DNA of 64,000 nucleotides from an uncultured Methylophaga sp. (lineage in GTDB: Bacteria > Pseudomonadota > Gammaproteobacteria > GCF-002020875). Both the position numbers and the translations under genes were made by a program. Positions 42,111 through 52,574 of the stretch are shown one piece after another. The DNA lies in the NCBI GenBank assembly GCA_937877715.1, contig CALEHW010000042.1, forward strand, positions 1 through 64,000. The letters are read 5' to 3'. Each line of letters starts with the position of its first letter. Position 1 is the stretch's first letter. The notes beneath the pieces are model-generated. The model had not been told where the DNA came from and searched no databases. It saw only the letters and a list, made by a program, of their open reading frames with translations.

Positions 42111-43553
42111 ATGTTAAGACGCACAAAAATCATTGCGACCCTCGGGCCAGCTACAGACTCGCCAGAGGCGCTGGACAAGCTTATCGAGGCTGGCATTGAT
42201 GTGATACGTCTTAACTTCTCACACGGTACAGAGGAGGAGCATCTGCAGCGTGCAGAGACAGTCCGAAATCGTGCTCGTGCCCACGGTCGTCAGGTTGGTG
42301 TAATCGCCGATCTACAGGGACCAAAAATTCGTATTGGTCGTTTTGAGGGTGGCAGAGTTGAACTGGCTGAGGGAGACTCCTTCCGCATTGATATGGATAT
42401 GGATATCAATGCAGGCAACAGGGAGGCAGTTGGATCCACCTACAAGAGCCTGCACCAGGATATTTCACGCGGGGACTCCCTGCTGCTGGATGATGGCAGA
42501 ATTGTTCTCTGGGTGTCAGATATTGAGGGTGCCAGGATACATTGCCGAGTGACAACAGGCGGAACTCTCTCCGACAACAAGGGGATCAATCTACAGGGTG
42601 GGGGGCTCTCCGCCTCTGCGTTGACTGAAAAGGACAAGAGTGATCTGAAGGTCGCTGCGAAAATGCAGGCGGACTATATTGCAGTTTCCTTTGTGCGTAG
42701 CGGAGATGATGTTCGTGAGGCAAGAACACTGCTGGAGGAGGCAGGTTGGGGGGAGTGCGGAATTATCTCCAAGATTGAGCGCGCAGAAGCCATCTCGGCA
42801 GCTGATGATATTATTGCAGAATCTGACGGCATTATGATTGCACGTGGTGATCTTGGCGTCGAGATTGGTGATGCATCCCTTCCTCCAGTTCAGAAACGAT
42901 TGATCAAGCTCGCTCGCTCGATGGATCGTGTGGCAATAACCGCGACCCAAATGATGGAGAGCATGATCGAAAATCCGATACCTACCCGCGCAGAGGTTTT
43001 TGATGTTGCCAATGCGGTACTGGATGGTACTGATGCAGTCATGTTGTCTGGTGAGACAGCGGTTGGCAAGTACCCAGAGAAGGTGGTCGAGGCGATGGCT
43101 GAGATCTGTCTTGAGGCTGAGCAACAGCGTGTAGCCAAAGTCTCCGGACACAGAATGAATGAACACTTCCGTCGCCGGGATGAGGCCATTGCAATGGCAA
43201 CCATGTATACAGCTAACCATCTTGGAGTCAAGGCAATTGCATCATTGACAGAGTCTGGTGCAACAGCCCTCTGGATGTCGAGAATCAGCTCTGGAATCCC
43301 CATCTTTGCAATGACCCGTGATTTGCAGACTCGCCGCAAGGTGACTCTCTATCGTGGCGTCTATCCGGTCAGCTTTGACCTGACAAACAAGAGCAAGGAT
43401 CAGGTAAATCAGGAGATGATCGATGAGCTGATGCGCCGGGGAGTGGTAAGAGCAGGTGATACTGTTATCCTGACCAAGGGGGATCTGGTAGGTGAGGGCG
43501 GAGGAACCAATACGATGAAGATCTGTCGTGTGGGAGATAATGCTATTTTGTAA
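42111..43553 (+). CDS. pyk: Pyruvate kinase
   Basis: RRTKIIATLGPATDSPE, IRLNFSHGT, GIMIARGDLGVEIG, ATQMMESMI. Confidence 0.97.
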   Translation: MLRRTKIIATLGPATDSPEALDKLIEAGIDVIRLNFSHGTEEEHLQRAETVRNRARAHGRQVGVIADLQGPKIRIGRFEGGRVELAEGDSFRIDMDMDINAGNREAVGSTYKSLHQDISRGDSLLLDDGRIVLWVSDIEGARIHCRVTTGGTLSDNKGINLQGGGLSASALTEKDKSDLKVAAKMQADYIAVSFVRSGDDVREARTLLEEAGWGECGIISKIERAEAISAADDIIAESDGIMIARGDLGVEIGDASLPPVQKRLIKLARSMDRVAITATQMMESMIENPIPTRAEVFDVANAVLDGTDAVMLSGETAVGKYPEKVVEAMAEICLEAEQQRVAKVSGHRMNEHFRRRDEAIAMATMYTANHLGVKAIASLTESGATALWMSRISSGIPIFAMTRDLQTRRKVTLYRGVYPVSFDLTNKSKDQVNQEMIDELMRRGVVRAGDTVILTKGDLVGEGGGTNTMKICRVGDNAIL

Positions 43554-43619
43554 CCGTGTGGAATAGATCCTGACGGTTGTGGTTTTGTTTGTTTATAAGT
43601 TAATTTAAGGAGAAGATCA

Positions 43620-44681
43620 ATGCTGATTTCAATGCGTCAATTGCTGGATCATGCGGCTGAGAATGGCTACGGAATGCCTGCATTCAACGTTAATAACATG
43701 GAGCAGGTGCATGCCATTATGCAGGCTGCTGATGAGACCAACAGTCCTGTAATTATGCAGGGTTCAGCTGGTGCCCGTTCTTATGCTGGTGAGCCATTCC
43801 TGCGTCACCTGATCTCTGCTGCGGTTGAGATGTACCCACATATTCCTGTGGTCATGCACCAGGATCATGGCTCCGAGCCAGCAATCTGCCTGCGCTCCAT
43901 TCAGTCCGGTTTTACCTCGGTAATGATGGATGGGTCACTGATGGCAGATTGCAAGACTCCATCAACCTTTGAGTACAACGTTGATGTTACAAAAACAGTT
44001 GTAGATATGGCCCATGCGGGCGGTGTATCTGTAGAAGGTGAGCTGGGTTGCCTCGGATCACTGGAGACTGGTGAGATGGGTGAGGAAGATGGCCACGGCG
44101 CAGAAGGCAAGCTTGATCTGGATATGTTGCTGACTGACCCTGAAGAGGCTGCAACTTTTGTGAAAGAGACTGGTGTTGATGCTCTGGCAATCGCAATTGG
44201 TACTTCTCATGGTGCCTACAAGTTCACCCAGGAGCCAACAGGAGAGGTTCTGCGAATTGATCGAATTAAGGAGATCAATGCACGAATTCCAGATACTCAT
44301 CTGGTTATGCACGGTTCTTCTTCAGTGCCCCAGGAGTGGTTGAAGATTATCAATGACTTTGGTGGGGACATGGGCCAGACTTACGGTGTGCCTGTTTCTG
44401 AGATTGTAGAGGGAATCAAGAATGGTGTACGCAAGGTCAATATTGATACCGATCTGCGTATGGCCTCTACAGGTTCTGTACGTCGCCATCTACAAGAGAA
44501 CCCATCCAACTTCGATCCACGCAAGTTCCTCAAGGAGGCAACCAATGGAATGAAGGAGATTTGCAAAAATCGCTACCAGGAATTTGGTTGCGAGGGAATG
44601 GCAGACAAGATCAAGCCAACCTCACTTGAGGTTATGTTTGGTCGTTATGGATCTGGAGAGCTTGATCCAAAGATCAACTGA
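43620..44681 (+). CDS. fba: Class II fructose-bisphosphate aldolase
   Basis: [44 protein letters not shown]. Confidence 0.96.
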   Translation: MLISMRQLLDHAAENGYGMPAFNVNNMEQVHAIMQAADETNSPVIMQGSAGARSYAGEPFLRHLISAAVEMYPHIPVVMHQDHGSEPAICLRSIQSGFTSVMMDGSLMADCKTPSTFEYNVDVTKTVVDMAHAGGVSVEGELGCLGSLETGEMGEEDGHGAEGKLDLDMLLTDPEEAATFVKETGVDALAIAIGTSHGAYKFTQEPTGEVLRIDRIKEINARIPDTHLVMHGSSSVPQEWLKIINDFGGDMGQTYGVPVSEIVEGIKNGVRKVNIDTDLRMASTGSVRRHLQENPSNFDPRKFLKEATNGMKEICKNRYQEFGCEGMADKIKPTSLEVMFGRYGSGELDPKIN

Positions 44682-44700
44682 TCGATTTTTGTGTGTCACC

Positions 44701-44730
44701 GAAAAGGCCCGCAATTGCGGGCCTTTTTGT
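44701..44730 (+). terminator. Rho-independent terminator after fba
   Basis: GAAAAGGCCCGCAATTGCGGGCCTTTTTGT. Confidence 0.85.
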
Positions 44731-44733
44731 GGA

Positions 44734-45417
44734 TCAGTGGTTTCTCAGGTGGGTGGTTGTGAGGTAGATTGTACGCAGGTAGCGGTCATTGAAGGGTCCA
44801 TGAGAGGATCCGAGAAGATTGTAGTTCTTCGAATCTATGCTCTCTCTGACTGGGAGCTGGCTGCGTAGCAGTAGTGCAGTTTGAATGGTGTGTACTCTAT
44901 CCCAATCAGGAACGGCATCGGCGGAGAGATAGCGATCAATGGAGCCATCTTGGTCGGTGTCTGCACCGAAACGGAACTGTAGACCATCAATATGGCTGGT
45001 TAGTGTCTGTGGTGTTGGTGATGATGGGCCATTTCCATCACATCTGAAATCACCATTTTCTATATAGTAGCGAATTGAGGTGGCAGAGGAGCCGGCACAA
45101 TCCTTGGCCCCATGGTAGCTGATGGTCAGAGCGTCACTGTTACCCTCCTCGCTGTTATCGGTTGCAGTGAGTGCTGTTCCAGAAAAGCTCTCTGCCGGAT
45201 ACCCGATCTTTTTGAACTCCATGGAGAGAAACTGAATCAGGTGACGCCCCCGTTCATGCAGATCGAGCCACTGTTGTTGATAGCGGAAACTCTCCCTGCT
45301 TTCGATAAACAGTTTGGTGGTGGCAAGCAGAATGGTAAGCCCCAGGGTAATGGATACCAGTAACTCAACCAGGGTGAAGCCACCCCTGCTGGTTCGGTTG
45401 AAGATATTCGCCATCAT
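44734..45417 (-). CDS. pilW: Type IV pilus assembly protein PilW-like
   Basis: Prepilin N-terminus GFTLVELLVSITLGLTILL. Confidence 0.8.
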   Translation of the reverse strand: MMANIFNRTSRGGFTLVELLVSITLGLTILLATTKLFIESRESFRYQQQWLDLHERGRHLIQFLSMEFKKIGYPAESFSGTALTATDNSEEGNSDALTISYHGAKDCAGSSATSIRYYIENGDFRCDGNGPSSPTPQTLTSHIDGLQFRFGADTDQDGSIDRYLSADAVPDWDRVHTIQTALLLRSQLPVRESIDSKNYNLLGSSHGPFNDRYLRTIYLTTTHLRNH

Positions 45418-45896
45418 CTGGGGTAAAAATGAGATGAGTATGACTGGGTGGCATTACCATCTATCCAGGTTATGGTGATTTTATACTCTGCTTCTGTCGG
45501 GTTGGTAACTGCCCCCTCTCCGGAGGGGAGCAGGATGGCATTTTGCCGATTCCACTCCCGAAAATCAAACCTGGCCATCTCCTCAGGGCTGCAGTGCGAT
45601 TGCTCGCAATCGGTTCCCGAGGGCTCTCCTGAGAGTGCAAGGTAGCTGCCGTCACCAACGGCAGAGGGGTTGGCACGAACTCTCTCCGCCATATCTACAC
45701 CCTGCATGGTGGCCAAGTCGTGGAGAATTGCCCCATGCGATGATTGTAGTGAGAGGGCATAGAGGGCGGCAAGCCCAAGCAGTGCTGTAGTAAGCAGGAA
45801 GAGCGAGATCATGGTTTCAATCAGGGTATACCCTCTCTCGATTCTGCTGGTAGTGGCGGCGCAACTCTCTTCTGTAGTGGTATAGTCTCTGTTCAT
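45414..45896 (-). CDS. pilV: Type IV pilus modification protein PilV-like
   Basis: Prepilin N-terminus [21 protein letters not shown]; chosen start [10 protein letters not shown]. Confidence 0.8.
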   Translation of the reverse strand: MNRDYTTTEESCAATTSRIERGYTLIETMISLFLLTTALLGLAALYALSLQSSHGAILHDLATMQGVDMAERVRANPSAVGDGSYLALSGEPSGTDCEQSHCSPEEMARFDFREWNRQNAILLPSGEGAVTNPTEAEYKITITWIDGNATQSYSSHFYPR

Positions 45897-46629
45897 GAAT
45901 GAATCATTTCGCGGTTTTCTCCATACTCTATCAGGAAGTTTGCGTGATCTTACGCCCATTATTATTGTTGTTGGTTTTTTTCAGACGATGATTCTGCAGC
46001 AACCTGTAGAAGATCTTTCAGAGATTGCAGTGGGCCTTTTTCTGGTGGTATTGGGGTTGACCTTCTTTATTTATGGTCTGGAGATGGGGCTTTTCCCCAT
46101 TGGAGAGGAGATGGCAGAAGCGTTGGCGAAGAAGGGGAGCCTTCCTTGGCTGATGGCTTTCTCTTTTCTGCTTGGTTTTGGAACCACTATTGCGGAGCCG
46201 GCGCTGATTTTGGTGGCTGGTGAGGCAGCTGAGGTGGCAGCGGCAGGGGGGATGATTGGAGATGGAGATGCAGAGAAGCAGGCTTATGCGGATGGATTGC
46301 GTTATACCATTGCCTTCTCGGTCGGTCTGGCTATTCTGGTTGGGGTGGTGCGCATCCTCAAGGGGTGGCCAATTCAATATCTGATCATCGCCGGGTATCT
46401 CGGGGTGGTGGTCATGACCCTGTTTGCGCCAGATGAGATTATAGGCTTGGCCTATGATACAGGGGGTGTGACAACGGGACCAGTTACGGTGCCGTTGGTT
46501 ACTGCATTGGGTGTAGGGTTAGCCAGCAGTATCAGGGGGAGAAATCCGATGACGGATGGATTTGGATTGATTGCATTTGCCTCACTGACACCCATGATCT
46601 TTGTCATGGGTTATGGAATGATAGTTTAG
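45895..46629 (+). CDS. DUF1538 family membrane protein, copy A
   Basis: [17 protein letters not shown] and [48 protein letters not shown]; multiple TM segments. Confidence 0.85.
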   Translation: MNESFRGFLHTLSGSLRDLTPIIIVVGFFQTMILQQPVEDLSEIAVGLFLVVLGLTFFIYGLEMGLFPIGEEMAEALAKKGSLPWLMAFSFLLGFGTTIAEPALILVAGEAAEVAAAGGMIGDGDAEKQAYADGLRYTIAFSVGLAILVGVVRILKGWPIQYLIIAGYLGVVVMTLFAPDEIIGLAYDTGGVTTGPVTVPLVTALGVGLASSIRGRNPMTDGFGLIAFASLTPMIFVMGYGMIV

Positions 46630-46630
46630 G

Positions 46631-47413
46631 ATGGAATTACTGGCACTGTTTCAACAGTCACTGCTCTCTACCTTAGGGGATATGATCCCTATTGTTACCA
46701 TCATTTTCGGATTCCAGTTGTTGGCCATTCGCAGGCCTGTTCATAATCTAAAACAGGTGGTCATTGGGTTTTTTTATGCATTACTTGGGCTTTCACTATT
46801 TCTGATGGGGCTGGAGCAGGCGATTTTTCCTCTGGGAGAGCAGATGGCAAGGCAGCTGTCAGATCCCGACTTTATTTCTGGCGGCATAAGTGGGGTGGCT
46901 GAGCAGTTACAGTGGCAGGACTACAAGTGGGTCTATCTATTTGCAGCAGCTATCGGTTTTTCCACTACCATAGCAGAGCCTTCATTGCTGGCTGTTGCCA
47001 CAAAGGCAGAGGATGTATCGGGTGGAGTGGTCTCTGCTGGTGGGTTGCGTATTGCTGTTGCTATTGGAGTTTCCGTTGGAATTACACTAGGCGCCTGGAG
47101 GATTGTAGTAGGGATTCCGCTCTACTATTTCATTGTTTCAGGCTATATTGTGGTGATGGTACAGACCTATTTTGCCCCTAAATTTATTACTGCGCTGGCA
47201 TACGATTCGGGTGGAGTGACTACATCGATAGTGACAGTGCCACTGGTTGCGGCGTTGGGTCTTGGGCTTGCAAGTTCAGTGCCTGGGCGTAATCCACTGA
47301 TGGACGGGTTTGGGTTAATTGCGTTCGCCAGCCTGTTTCCGATTATTGCAGTTTTGGGCTATGTTCAGCTCTCTGGCTGGATGGCGCAGCGTGACGCGAA
47401 TAGGGATGGGTAA
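46631..47413 (+). CDS. DUF1538 family membrane protein, copy B
   Basis: AIGFSTTIAEPSLLAVATKAE and [48 protein letters not shown], clearly paralogous to copy A. Confidence 0.85.
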   Translation: MELLALFQQSLLSTLGDMIPIVTIIFGFQLLAIRRPVHNLKQVVIGFFYALLGLSLFLMGLEQAIFPLGEQMARQLSDPDFISGGISGVAEQLQWQDYKWVYLFAAAIGFSTTIAEPSLLAVATKAEDVSGGVVSAGGLRIAVAIGVSVGITLGAWRIVVGIPLYYFIVSGYIVVMVQTYFAPKFITALAYDSGGVTTSIVTVPLVAALGLGLASSVPGRNPLMDGFGLIAFASLFPIIAVLGYVQLSGWMAQRDANRDG

Positions 47414-47416
47414 CAG

Positions 47417-47445
47417 GCCTCTCTCCGCGAGGGGGAGAGATTTTA
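47417..47445 (+). terminator. Stem-loop between DUF1538-B and P-II-like gene (attenuator/processing hairpin)
   Basis: CCTCTCTCCGCGAGGGGGAGAGATTTT. Confidence 0.4.
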
Positions 47446-47473
47446 CAGCTTTGATGATGACAGGAGAAAGAGA

Positions 47474-47821
47474 ATGCATTTCAAATTATTGATCGCATTG
47501 GTCGAAGACGACAAGACGGAGAAGGTGCTACATGCTGCCAGGGAGGCTGGCGCAACTGGTGCCACAGTTATCAACCATGCTCGAGGAGAGGGGTTGAAGG
47601 TGGCCAAGACCTTTCTGGGACTCTCACTGGAGACCAATAGAGACATGTTGATGTTTCTTGTTGAGGAGCATATAAGCCGCCAGATTTTGGAGACCATTGG
47701 AGCGGCTGGTGAATTTGGCAGCCCTGGAACCGGGATGGTTTTTCAGCTTGATGTTGAGGATGTAGTTGGGATCTCGAAACAGATCGAGAGTTTGACAGAT
47801 GTTGTAGAGGAGCAGATATGA
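47474..47821 (+). CDS. P-II-like regulatory protein
   Basis: MHFKLLIALVEDDKTEKVLHAAREAGATGATVINHARGEGL...: P-II/GlnB-like ferredoxin fold with N-terminal strand and T-loop-like region. Confidence 0.8.
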   Translation: MHFKLLIALVEDDKTEKVLHAAREAGATGATVINHARGEGLKVAKTFLGLSLETNRDMLMFLVEEHISRQILETIGAAGEFGSPGTGMVFQLDVEDVVGISKQIESLTDVVEEQI

Positions 47822-48243
47822 TGGAAAGGAAAAAAGTTGTGCGCGTAAATGAGGTAATGAAAAAGAGTTTCGACATGGTTGATGGTCTTGCCACAATCTC
47901 TGAAGCACTGGTGGAGATGAGTCACGTCGAGAACAAATCGCTGATTGTAGACAAGCGTCATAAGGATGATGAGTTTGGGATCTTGTTGATATCTGACATT
48001 GCTCGGCTAGTGCTAGCCAAGGGGCGTGCCCCGGAACGGGTCAATGTCTATGAGATCATGTCAAAGCCAATCATAACCGTGGATCCGGAGATGGATATTC
48101 GATACTGTGCGAGACTGTTTGAACGCTTCAACCTTTCTCGGGCACCGGTTGTGGATGGTAGAAAGGTGATCGGAATAGTCAGTTTTACCGATATGGTTCT
48201 GAAGGGGATGTGTAAGATTTCCGACTCCTGCAAGAGAGATTGA
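47818..48243 (+). CDS. CBS-pair domain protein
   Basis: VNEVMKKSFDMVDGLATISEAL... YEIMSKPIITVDPEMDIRYCARLFERFNLSRAPVVDGRKVIGIVSFTDMV. Confidence 0.88.
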   Translation: MMERKKVVRVNEVMKKSFDMVDGLATISEALVEMSHVENKSLIVDKRHKDDEFGILLISDIARLVLAKGRAPERVNVYEIMSKPIITVDPEMDIRYCARLFERFNLSRAPVVDGRKVIGIVSFTDMVLKGMCKISDSCKRD

Positions 48244-48244
48244 T

Positions 48245-48808
48245 TTGAGCCACCTCTCTGTTGATGATTCCGGGTGGATTGCAGGGGCTGAGAGGATTTC
48301 CTCCCCGAACTTTGATGAACGTCCTGCTGGTGAGGTGATCGATATGCTGATTATCCATGGCATCAGCTTGCCGGATGGTGAGTTTGGAACTCCGTACATT
48401 GATCAGCTGTTCACCAACCAGTTGGTGGGGACGGAAGAGAGAGGGTTTGAGATATTGCAGGATCTGCGAGTATCTTCCCATCTGCTTATTCGCAGAGACG
48501 GGCGGCTGGTACAATACGTCTCTCTGGATAGACGTGCCTGGCATGCCGGGGTCTCCTTCTTCCAGGGCAGGGAGCATTGTAATGATTTTTCAATCGGGGT
48601 TGAGCTGGAGGGGAGTGATGAGGTTCCGTATGCCGATGCACAATACGAGCAGCTGGCTGCTGTGATGCGCTGTCTGAGAGAGGCCTATCCCCTGATTACG
48701 AGTGACAGGGTTGTTGGCCATTCAGAGATTGCACCAGGCAGAAAAAGTGATCCGGGGGCAGCTTTTGAGTGGGAGAGAGTGTTCAGAGATATGGAGAGTG
48801 AATCGTGA
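48245..48808 (+). CDS. ampD: 1,6-anhydro-N-acetylmuramyl-L-alanine amidase
   Basis: LLIIHGISLPDGEFGTPYIDQLFTNQL, AWHAGVSFFQGREHCNDFSIGVELEG, VGHSEIAPGRKSDPGAAFEW. Confidence 0.95.
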   Translation: MSHLSVDDSGWIAGAERISSPNFDERPAGEVIDMLIIHGISLPDGEFGTPYIDQLFTNQLVGTEERGFEILQDLRVSSHLLIRRDGRLVQYVSLDRRAWHAGVSFFQGREHCNDFSIGVELEGSDEVPYADAQYEQLAAVMRCLREAYPLITSDRVVGHSEIAPGRKSDPGAAFEWERVFRDMESES

Positions 48809-49668
48809 CGCTATTGGCAATATTGATGACCCTTGGGATAGAGCGTTTCTATCGTATTCTGGATGAGTATCGTAACCTGGAGTGGTTTTCTCTCTGGACC
48901 CACTGGGTCTCGAGCCACCAGCTGATTCAGGGGCGGTGGGTCGGTGCAGTCTCAGCCCTGCTGACGCTTTTTGCCCCCCTGCTTCTGGTGCAACAGATGC
49001 ATGAGTGGATGGTTGATGGCGGCTGGTTGCCGGAGCTGCTTTTCAGTGTTGTCATTCTTGTCCTCTCTCTGGGCCCCAGGGATCTCCGTGGTCAGGTCGA
49101 GGGGGTGCTGGGGAACTGGTCCCAGGGCGATATTGAGGGTGGAATCCTCAAGGCGGAGGGGTTTCTGGAGGATGAGCTCCCTGAGGGAGAGCAGAAAATT
49201 GTGCGCAGGTTGACCGAGGCGGTACTGGTTGAGGCCAACCAGCGACTATTTTCAGTGCTATTCTGGTTTGTCCTGCTAGGGCCCGCAGCAGGGCTATTGG
49301 TGCGGTTGGGGTTGTTGCTGGAGCAGATACAGAGAAGAGATGAAGAGGATCCGGCACTCTCCATGATCGAGCAGTTGAACAAATTACTGGCATGGCCATC
49401 AGCCCATTTGGTTGCCATCAGTTATGCCATGGTTGGGGACTTCATGTCATCCTTTCGTCGTATCCTGGAGCATGCAGGAGACTGGAACAGTAACAGTAAA
49501 ATATTGCGCCACTCCGGATTGGGGGCGATTCGTCTTGATCCCGTAGCGGATGGGGATGGAGAGGTTGATCTGCAGGAGGTGTGGGATGCGCTGGAGATGG
49601 TAAGAAGGTCCGAGGTGGTATGGGTGGCCATTCTGGCGCTGCTGATTCTCGCCGGATACACCAACTAA
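48805..49668 (+). CDS. ampE: AmpE-like regulatory membrane protein
   Basis: Immediately downstream of ampD with 4 nt overlap; ERFYRILDEYRNLEWF and TM segments as in AmpE/CobD-like proteins. Confidence 0.8.
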   Translation: MTLLAILMTLGIERFYRILDEYRNLEWFSLWTHWVSSHQLIQGRWVGAVSALLTLFAPLLLVQQMHEWMVDGGWLPELLFSVVILVLSLGPRDLRGQVEGVLGNWSQGDIEGGILKAEGFLEDELPEGEQKIVRRLTEAVLVEANQRLFSVLFWFVLLGPAAGLLVRLGLLLEQIQRRDEEDPALSMIEQLNKLLAWPSAHLVAISYAMVGDFMSSFRRILEHAGDWNSNSKILRHSGLGAIRLDPVADGDGEVDLQEVWDALEMVRRSEVVWVAILALLILAGYTN

Positions 49669-49672
49669 AGAG

Positions 49673-50293
49673 ATGGGTAGAGAGCAGGCTGTTACTACAG
49701 TTGATCTTTTGCGTCATGGAGAGGTGGAGGGGGGTAGCAGATACCGTGGGCAGATCGATGATCCTCTGAGTGAGCAGGGGTGGAGGCAGATGCGCAGTGC
49801 TGTGGGAGAGCGCTCACCCTGGGAGAGAATTCTCACCTCACCGTTAAGTCGGTGCCGCGCCTTTGCTGCTGAACTTTCGCAGAGGGGGCAGCTCCCGATA
49901 GAGGAGCTACCGGACTTCATGGAGATCAGTTTTGGGGAGTGGGAGGGAAAGAGCGCTGCGGAGTTGATAGAGAGCGATTCTGCACTACTCTACCGGTTCT
50001 GGAGTGATCCGCTGAACAATACCCCGCCCGGGGCGGAGACCCTGGCCGATTTCCAGCAACGGGTTGCCGGGCAGTGGGGGCTGATGGTGGAAAGATTCAG
50101 AGGGGAGCATCTGCTGGTGGTCGCACATGCCGGAGTTATCAGGATGATTCTGAGCCATATTCTGGGGATGCCTACGGAGCGGATGTTTCGTATCCATATC
50201 CCCAACGCTGGGATCAGTCGTATTCAGATAGACCATTTTGACGGTGGAGAGCTGCCCAGGCTGCTCTTTCACGCAGGCAAACTAGAGGAATAG
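49673..50293 (+). CDS. Histidine phosphatase family protein (CobC/GpmB-like)
   Basis: VDLLRHGEVEGGSRYRGQIDDPLSEQGW, FMEISFGEWEGKS, VVAHAGVIRMIL. Confidence 0.88.
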   Translation: MGREQAVTTVDLLRHGEVEGGSRYRGQIDDPLSEQGWRQMRSAVGERSPWERILTSPLSRCRAFAAELSQRGQLPIEELPDFMEISFGEWEGKSAAELIESDSALLYRFWSDPLNNTPPGAETLADFQQRVAGQWGLMVERFRGEHLLVVAHAGVIRMILSHILGMPTERMFRIHIPNAGISRIQIDHFDGGELPRLLFHAGKLEE

Positions 50294-50296
50294 AGC

Positions 50297-51079
50297 ATGG
50301 GTTGGGCAGGAAAAATATTGGGCGGCGCATTTGGATTCATGCTGGGGGGGCCGTTGGGTGCCCTGATCGGGGCGTCGTTTGGCCACAATTTTGACAAGGG
50401 GATGGGTAGAGCATCCTCGGCCCAGGGGTGGGGTGCGGGTAACCAACAGCGTATACAGACCGCATTCTTTACCGCCACCTTTTCGATTATGGGGCATGTA
50501 GCCAAGGCGGATGGCAAGGTAACTGCCGATGAGATCCGCATGGCACGTGCTGTTATGGATCATCTGCAGCTTGATGCCAATCTGCGCAAGGTCGCAGAGA
50601 GACTCTTCAATGAGGGAAAAAAGAGCTCATTTCCGCTGGATGATCTGCTTCTCCAGTTTCGTCAGGAGACACGCCGGCGTACCACACTGATCCAGATGTT
50701 CATGGAGATTCAAATCCAGGCAGCCTATGCCGATGGGGTTCTGCACCCTGCGGAGAAGAAGATTCTGCTCCATATCAGTTCTGCACTCGGTATTCCACGT
50801 GCCCTCTACGATCAACTGGAGTCAATAGTTCGGGCTGGCGGTGGAGGGCAGCGGGGCACAACCCAAAAACCGACACTGGAGCATGCCTATGAGACCTTGG
50901 GGGTCAAGTCCGGGGCTACGGATGCCGAGGTGAAACGTGCCTATCGGCGACTCATGAGCCAACATCACCCGGATAAGCTGGTCGCCAAGGGGCTGCCTGA
51001 GGAGATGATGAAGATGGCGTCGGAGAAGACCCACCAGATCCGGATGGCCTACGAGGCAATTCGGGAGGCCAAGGGATAG
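50297..51079 (+). CDS. djlA: DjlA-like co-chaperone (TerB + DnaJ domains)
   Basis: Glycine-rich N-terminal TM, TerB-like middle, C-terminal J domain with HHPD (SQHHPDKL). Confidence 0.92.
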   Translation: MGWAGKILGGAFGFMLGGPLGALIGASFGHNFDKGMGRASSAQGWGAGNQQRIQTAFFTATFSIMGHVAKADGKVTADEIRMARAVMDHLQLDANLRKVAERLFNEGKKSSFPLDDLLLQFRQETRRRTTLIQMFMEIQIQAAYADGVLHPAEKKILLHISSALGIPRALYDQLESIVRAGGGGQRGTTQKPTLEHAYETLGVKSGATDAEVKRAYRRLMSQHHPDKLVAKGLPEEMMKMASEKTHQIRMAYEAIREAKG

Positions 51080-51201
51080 AAACCGGCGAGCGTGCCATCA
51101 CCTTCGCAAAGATTGATATCAGCCTCATGGGGGCTGAAAAGTCCCCTCTCATCATGTAAAGTTCCCCTTTTAAGCACCCTAAGTTTATTGAAGGAATCAC
51201 T

Positions 51202-51891
51202 ATGAAAGATAATCTGATTGCCCCCTCCATCCTCTCGGCAGATTTTGCAAGATTGGGCGAGGAGGTTGATAATGTGTTGGCAGCAGGTGCCGATGTTGTC
51301 CATTTTGATGTAATGGATAACCACTATGTGCCCAATCTAACCATCGGTCCCCTAGTCTGTGATGCCCTGCGTAGCCACGGGGTAACGGCAGATATTGATG
51401 TACATATGATGGTCAAGCCGGTAGATCGCATAATCCCCGACTTTGCCAAGGCGGGCGCCACCTACATCACTTTCCACCCAGAGGCCTCGGAACATATTGA
51501 CCGCTCTCTTGCTTTGATCAGGGAGTCAGGTTGCAAATCTGGTCTGGTGTTCAATCCTGCTACTCCACTGAGCCATCTCGACTATGTAATGGACAAGGTG
51601 GATGTGATTCTGCTGATGTCGGTAAACCCCGGTTTTGGTGGGCAGAGCTTTATCCCCGCCACCATGGACAAGTTGCGTGCAGCACGCAAGAGGATCAAGG
51701 AGAGTGGTTATGATATTCGTCTCGAAATTGATGGCGGCGTCAAGGTGAACAATATTCGCGAGATTCGCGAGGCCGGGGCAGATATGTTTGTGGCCGGTTC
51801 CGCAATTTTTGGCGCAGTAGAGGATTCCGATCCCCACCACTACGATACAGTAATTGGTGAGATGCGCGCAGAGCTGGCGAAAGCTGGATAA
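51202..51891 (+). CDS. rpe: Ribulose-phosphate 3-epimerase
   Basis: [48 protein letters not shown]. Confidence 0.96.
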   Translation: MKDNLIAPSILSADFARLGEEVDNVLAAGADVVHFDVMDNHYVPNLTIGPLVCDALRSHGVTADIDVHMMVKPVDRIIPDFAKAGATYITFHPEASEHIDRSLALIRESGCKSGLVFNPATPLSHLDYVMDKVDVILLMSVNPGFGGQSFIPATMDKLRAARKRIKESGYDIRLEIDGGVKVNNIREIREAGADMFVAGSAIFGAVEDSDPHHYDTVIGEMRAELAKAG

Positions 51892-51897
51892 TCCACC

Positions 51898-52572
51898 ATG
51901 CCCCAGTTGAAACTTCCATCAATGGTGTTGATTGATGTTGATGGAACACTGGTTGACAGTGTCCCGGATATTGCCTGGTGTGCGGATGAGATGCTGAAAC
52001 AGGTCGGCATTCCTGCACGTGGAGAGGGGCGTGTTCGTCATTGGGTTGGTAATGGTGTAGAACGTCTGGTGCAGCGTGCGTTGACAGACTCACTTGATGG
52101 CGATCCTGACCGGGAGCTCTTTGAAAAGGCATTTCCAATATTTTCGGAACTCTATGCCGAGAACAGTAGCAGACGTAGTGTGCTCTACCCTGGTGTCAGG
52201 GAGGGGCTGGTCTGGCTTGAGAGTCAGCCACTGCGCATTGGTTGTGTAACCAATAAGGCGGAGAGATACACGCTCCCCATTCTGGCAGATCTTGGAATTG
52301 CAGACCATTTCGAGATTGTGGTGAGCGGAGATACACTGCAGGTAAAAAAACCGGATCCTGGCCCACTGCTGCATGTGGCCGATTTTTTTGGGGTTGATCC
52401 AGAACAATCGCTAATGATTGGGGACTCAATGAGTGATGTGAAGGCATCACGTGCTGCTGGTTTCTCTATTGTCTGCATGTCCTACGGATATAATCATGGA
52501 GAGGATATCAGAGACTATAATCCAGATTCAGTGATCGATTCGATGGCTGAGCTTCCGTCTCTTTTCATCTAG
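51898..52572 (+). CDS. gph: Phosphoglycolate phosphatase
   Basis: [47 protein letters not shown]. Confidence 0.93.
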   Translation: MPQLKLPSMVLIDVDGTLVDSVPDIAWCADEMLKQVGIPARGEGRVRHWVGNGVERLVQRALTDSLDGDPDRELFEKAFPIFSELYAENSSRRSVLYPGVREGLVWLESQPLRIGCVTNKAERYTLPILADLGIADHFEIVVSGDTLQVKKPDPGPLLHVADFFGVDPEQSLMIGDSMSDVKASRAAGFSIVCMSYGYNHGEDIRDYNPDSVIDSMAELPSLFI

Positions 52573-52574
52573 CA

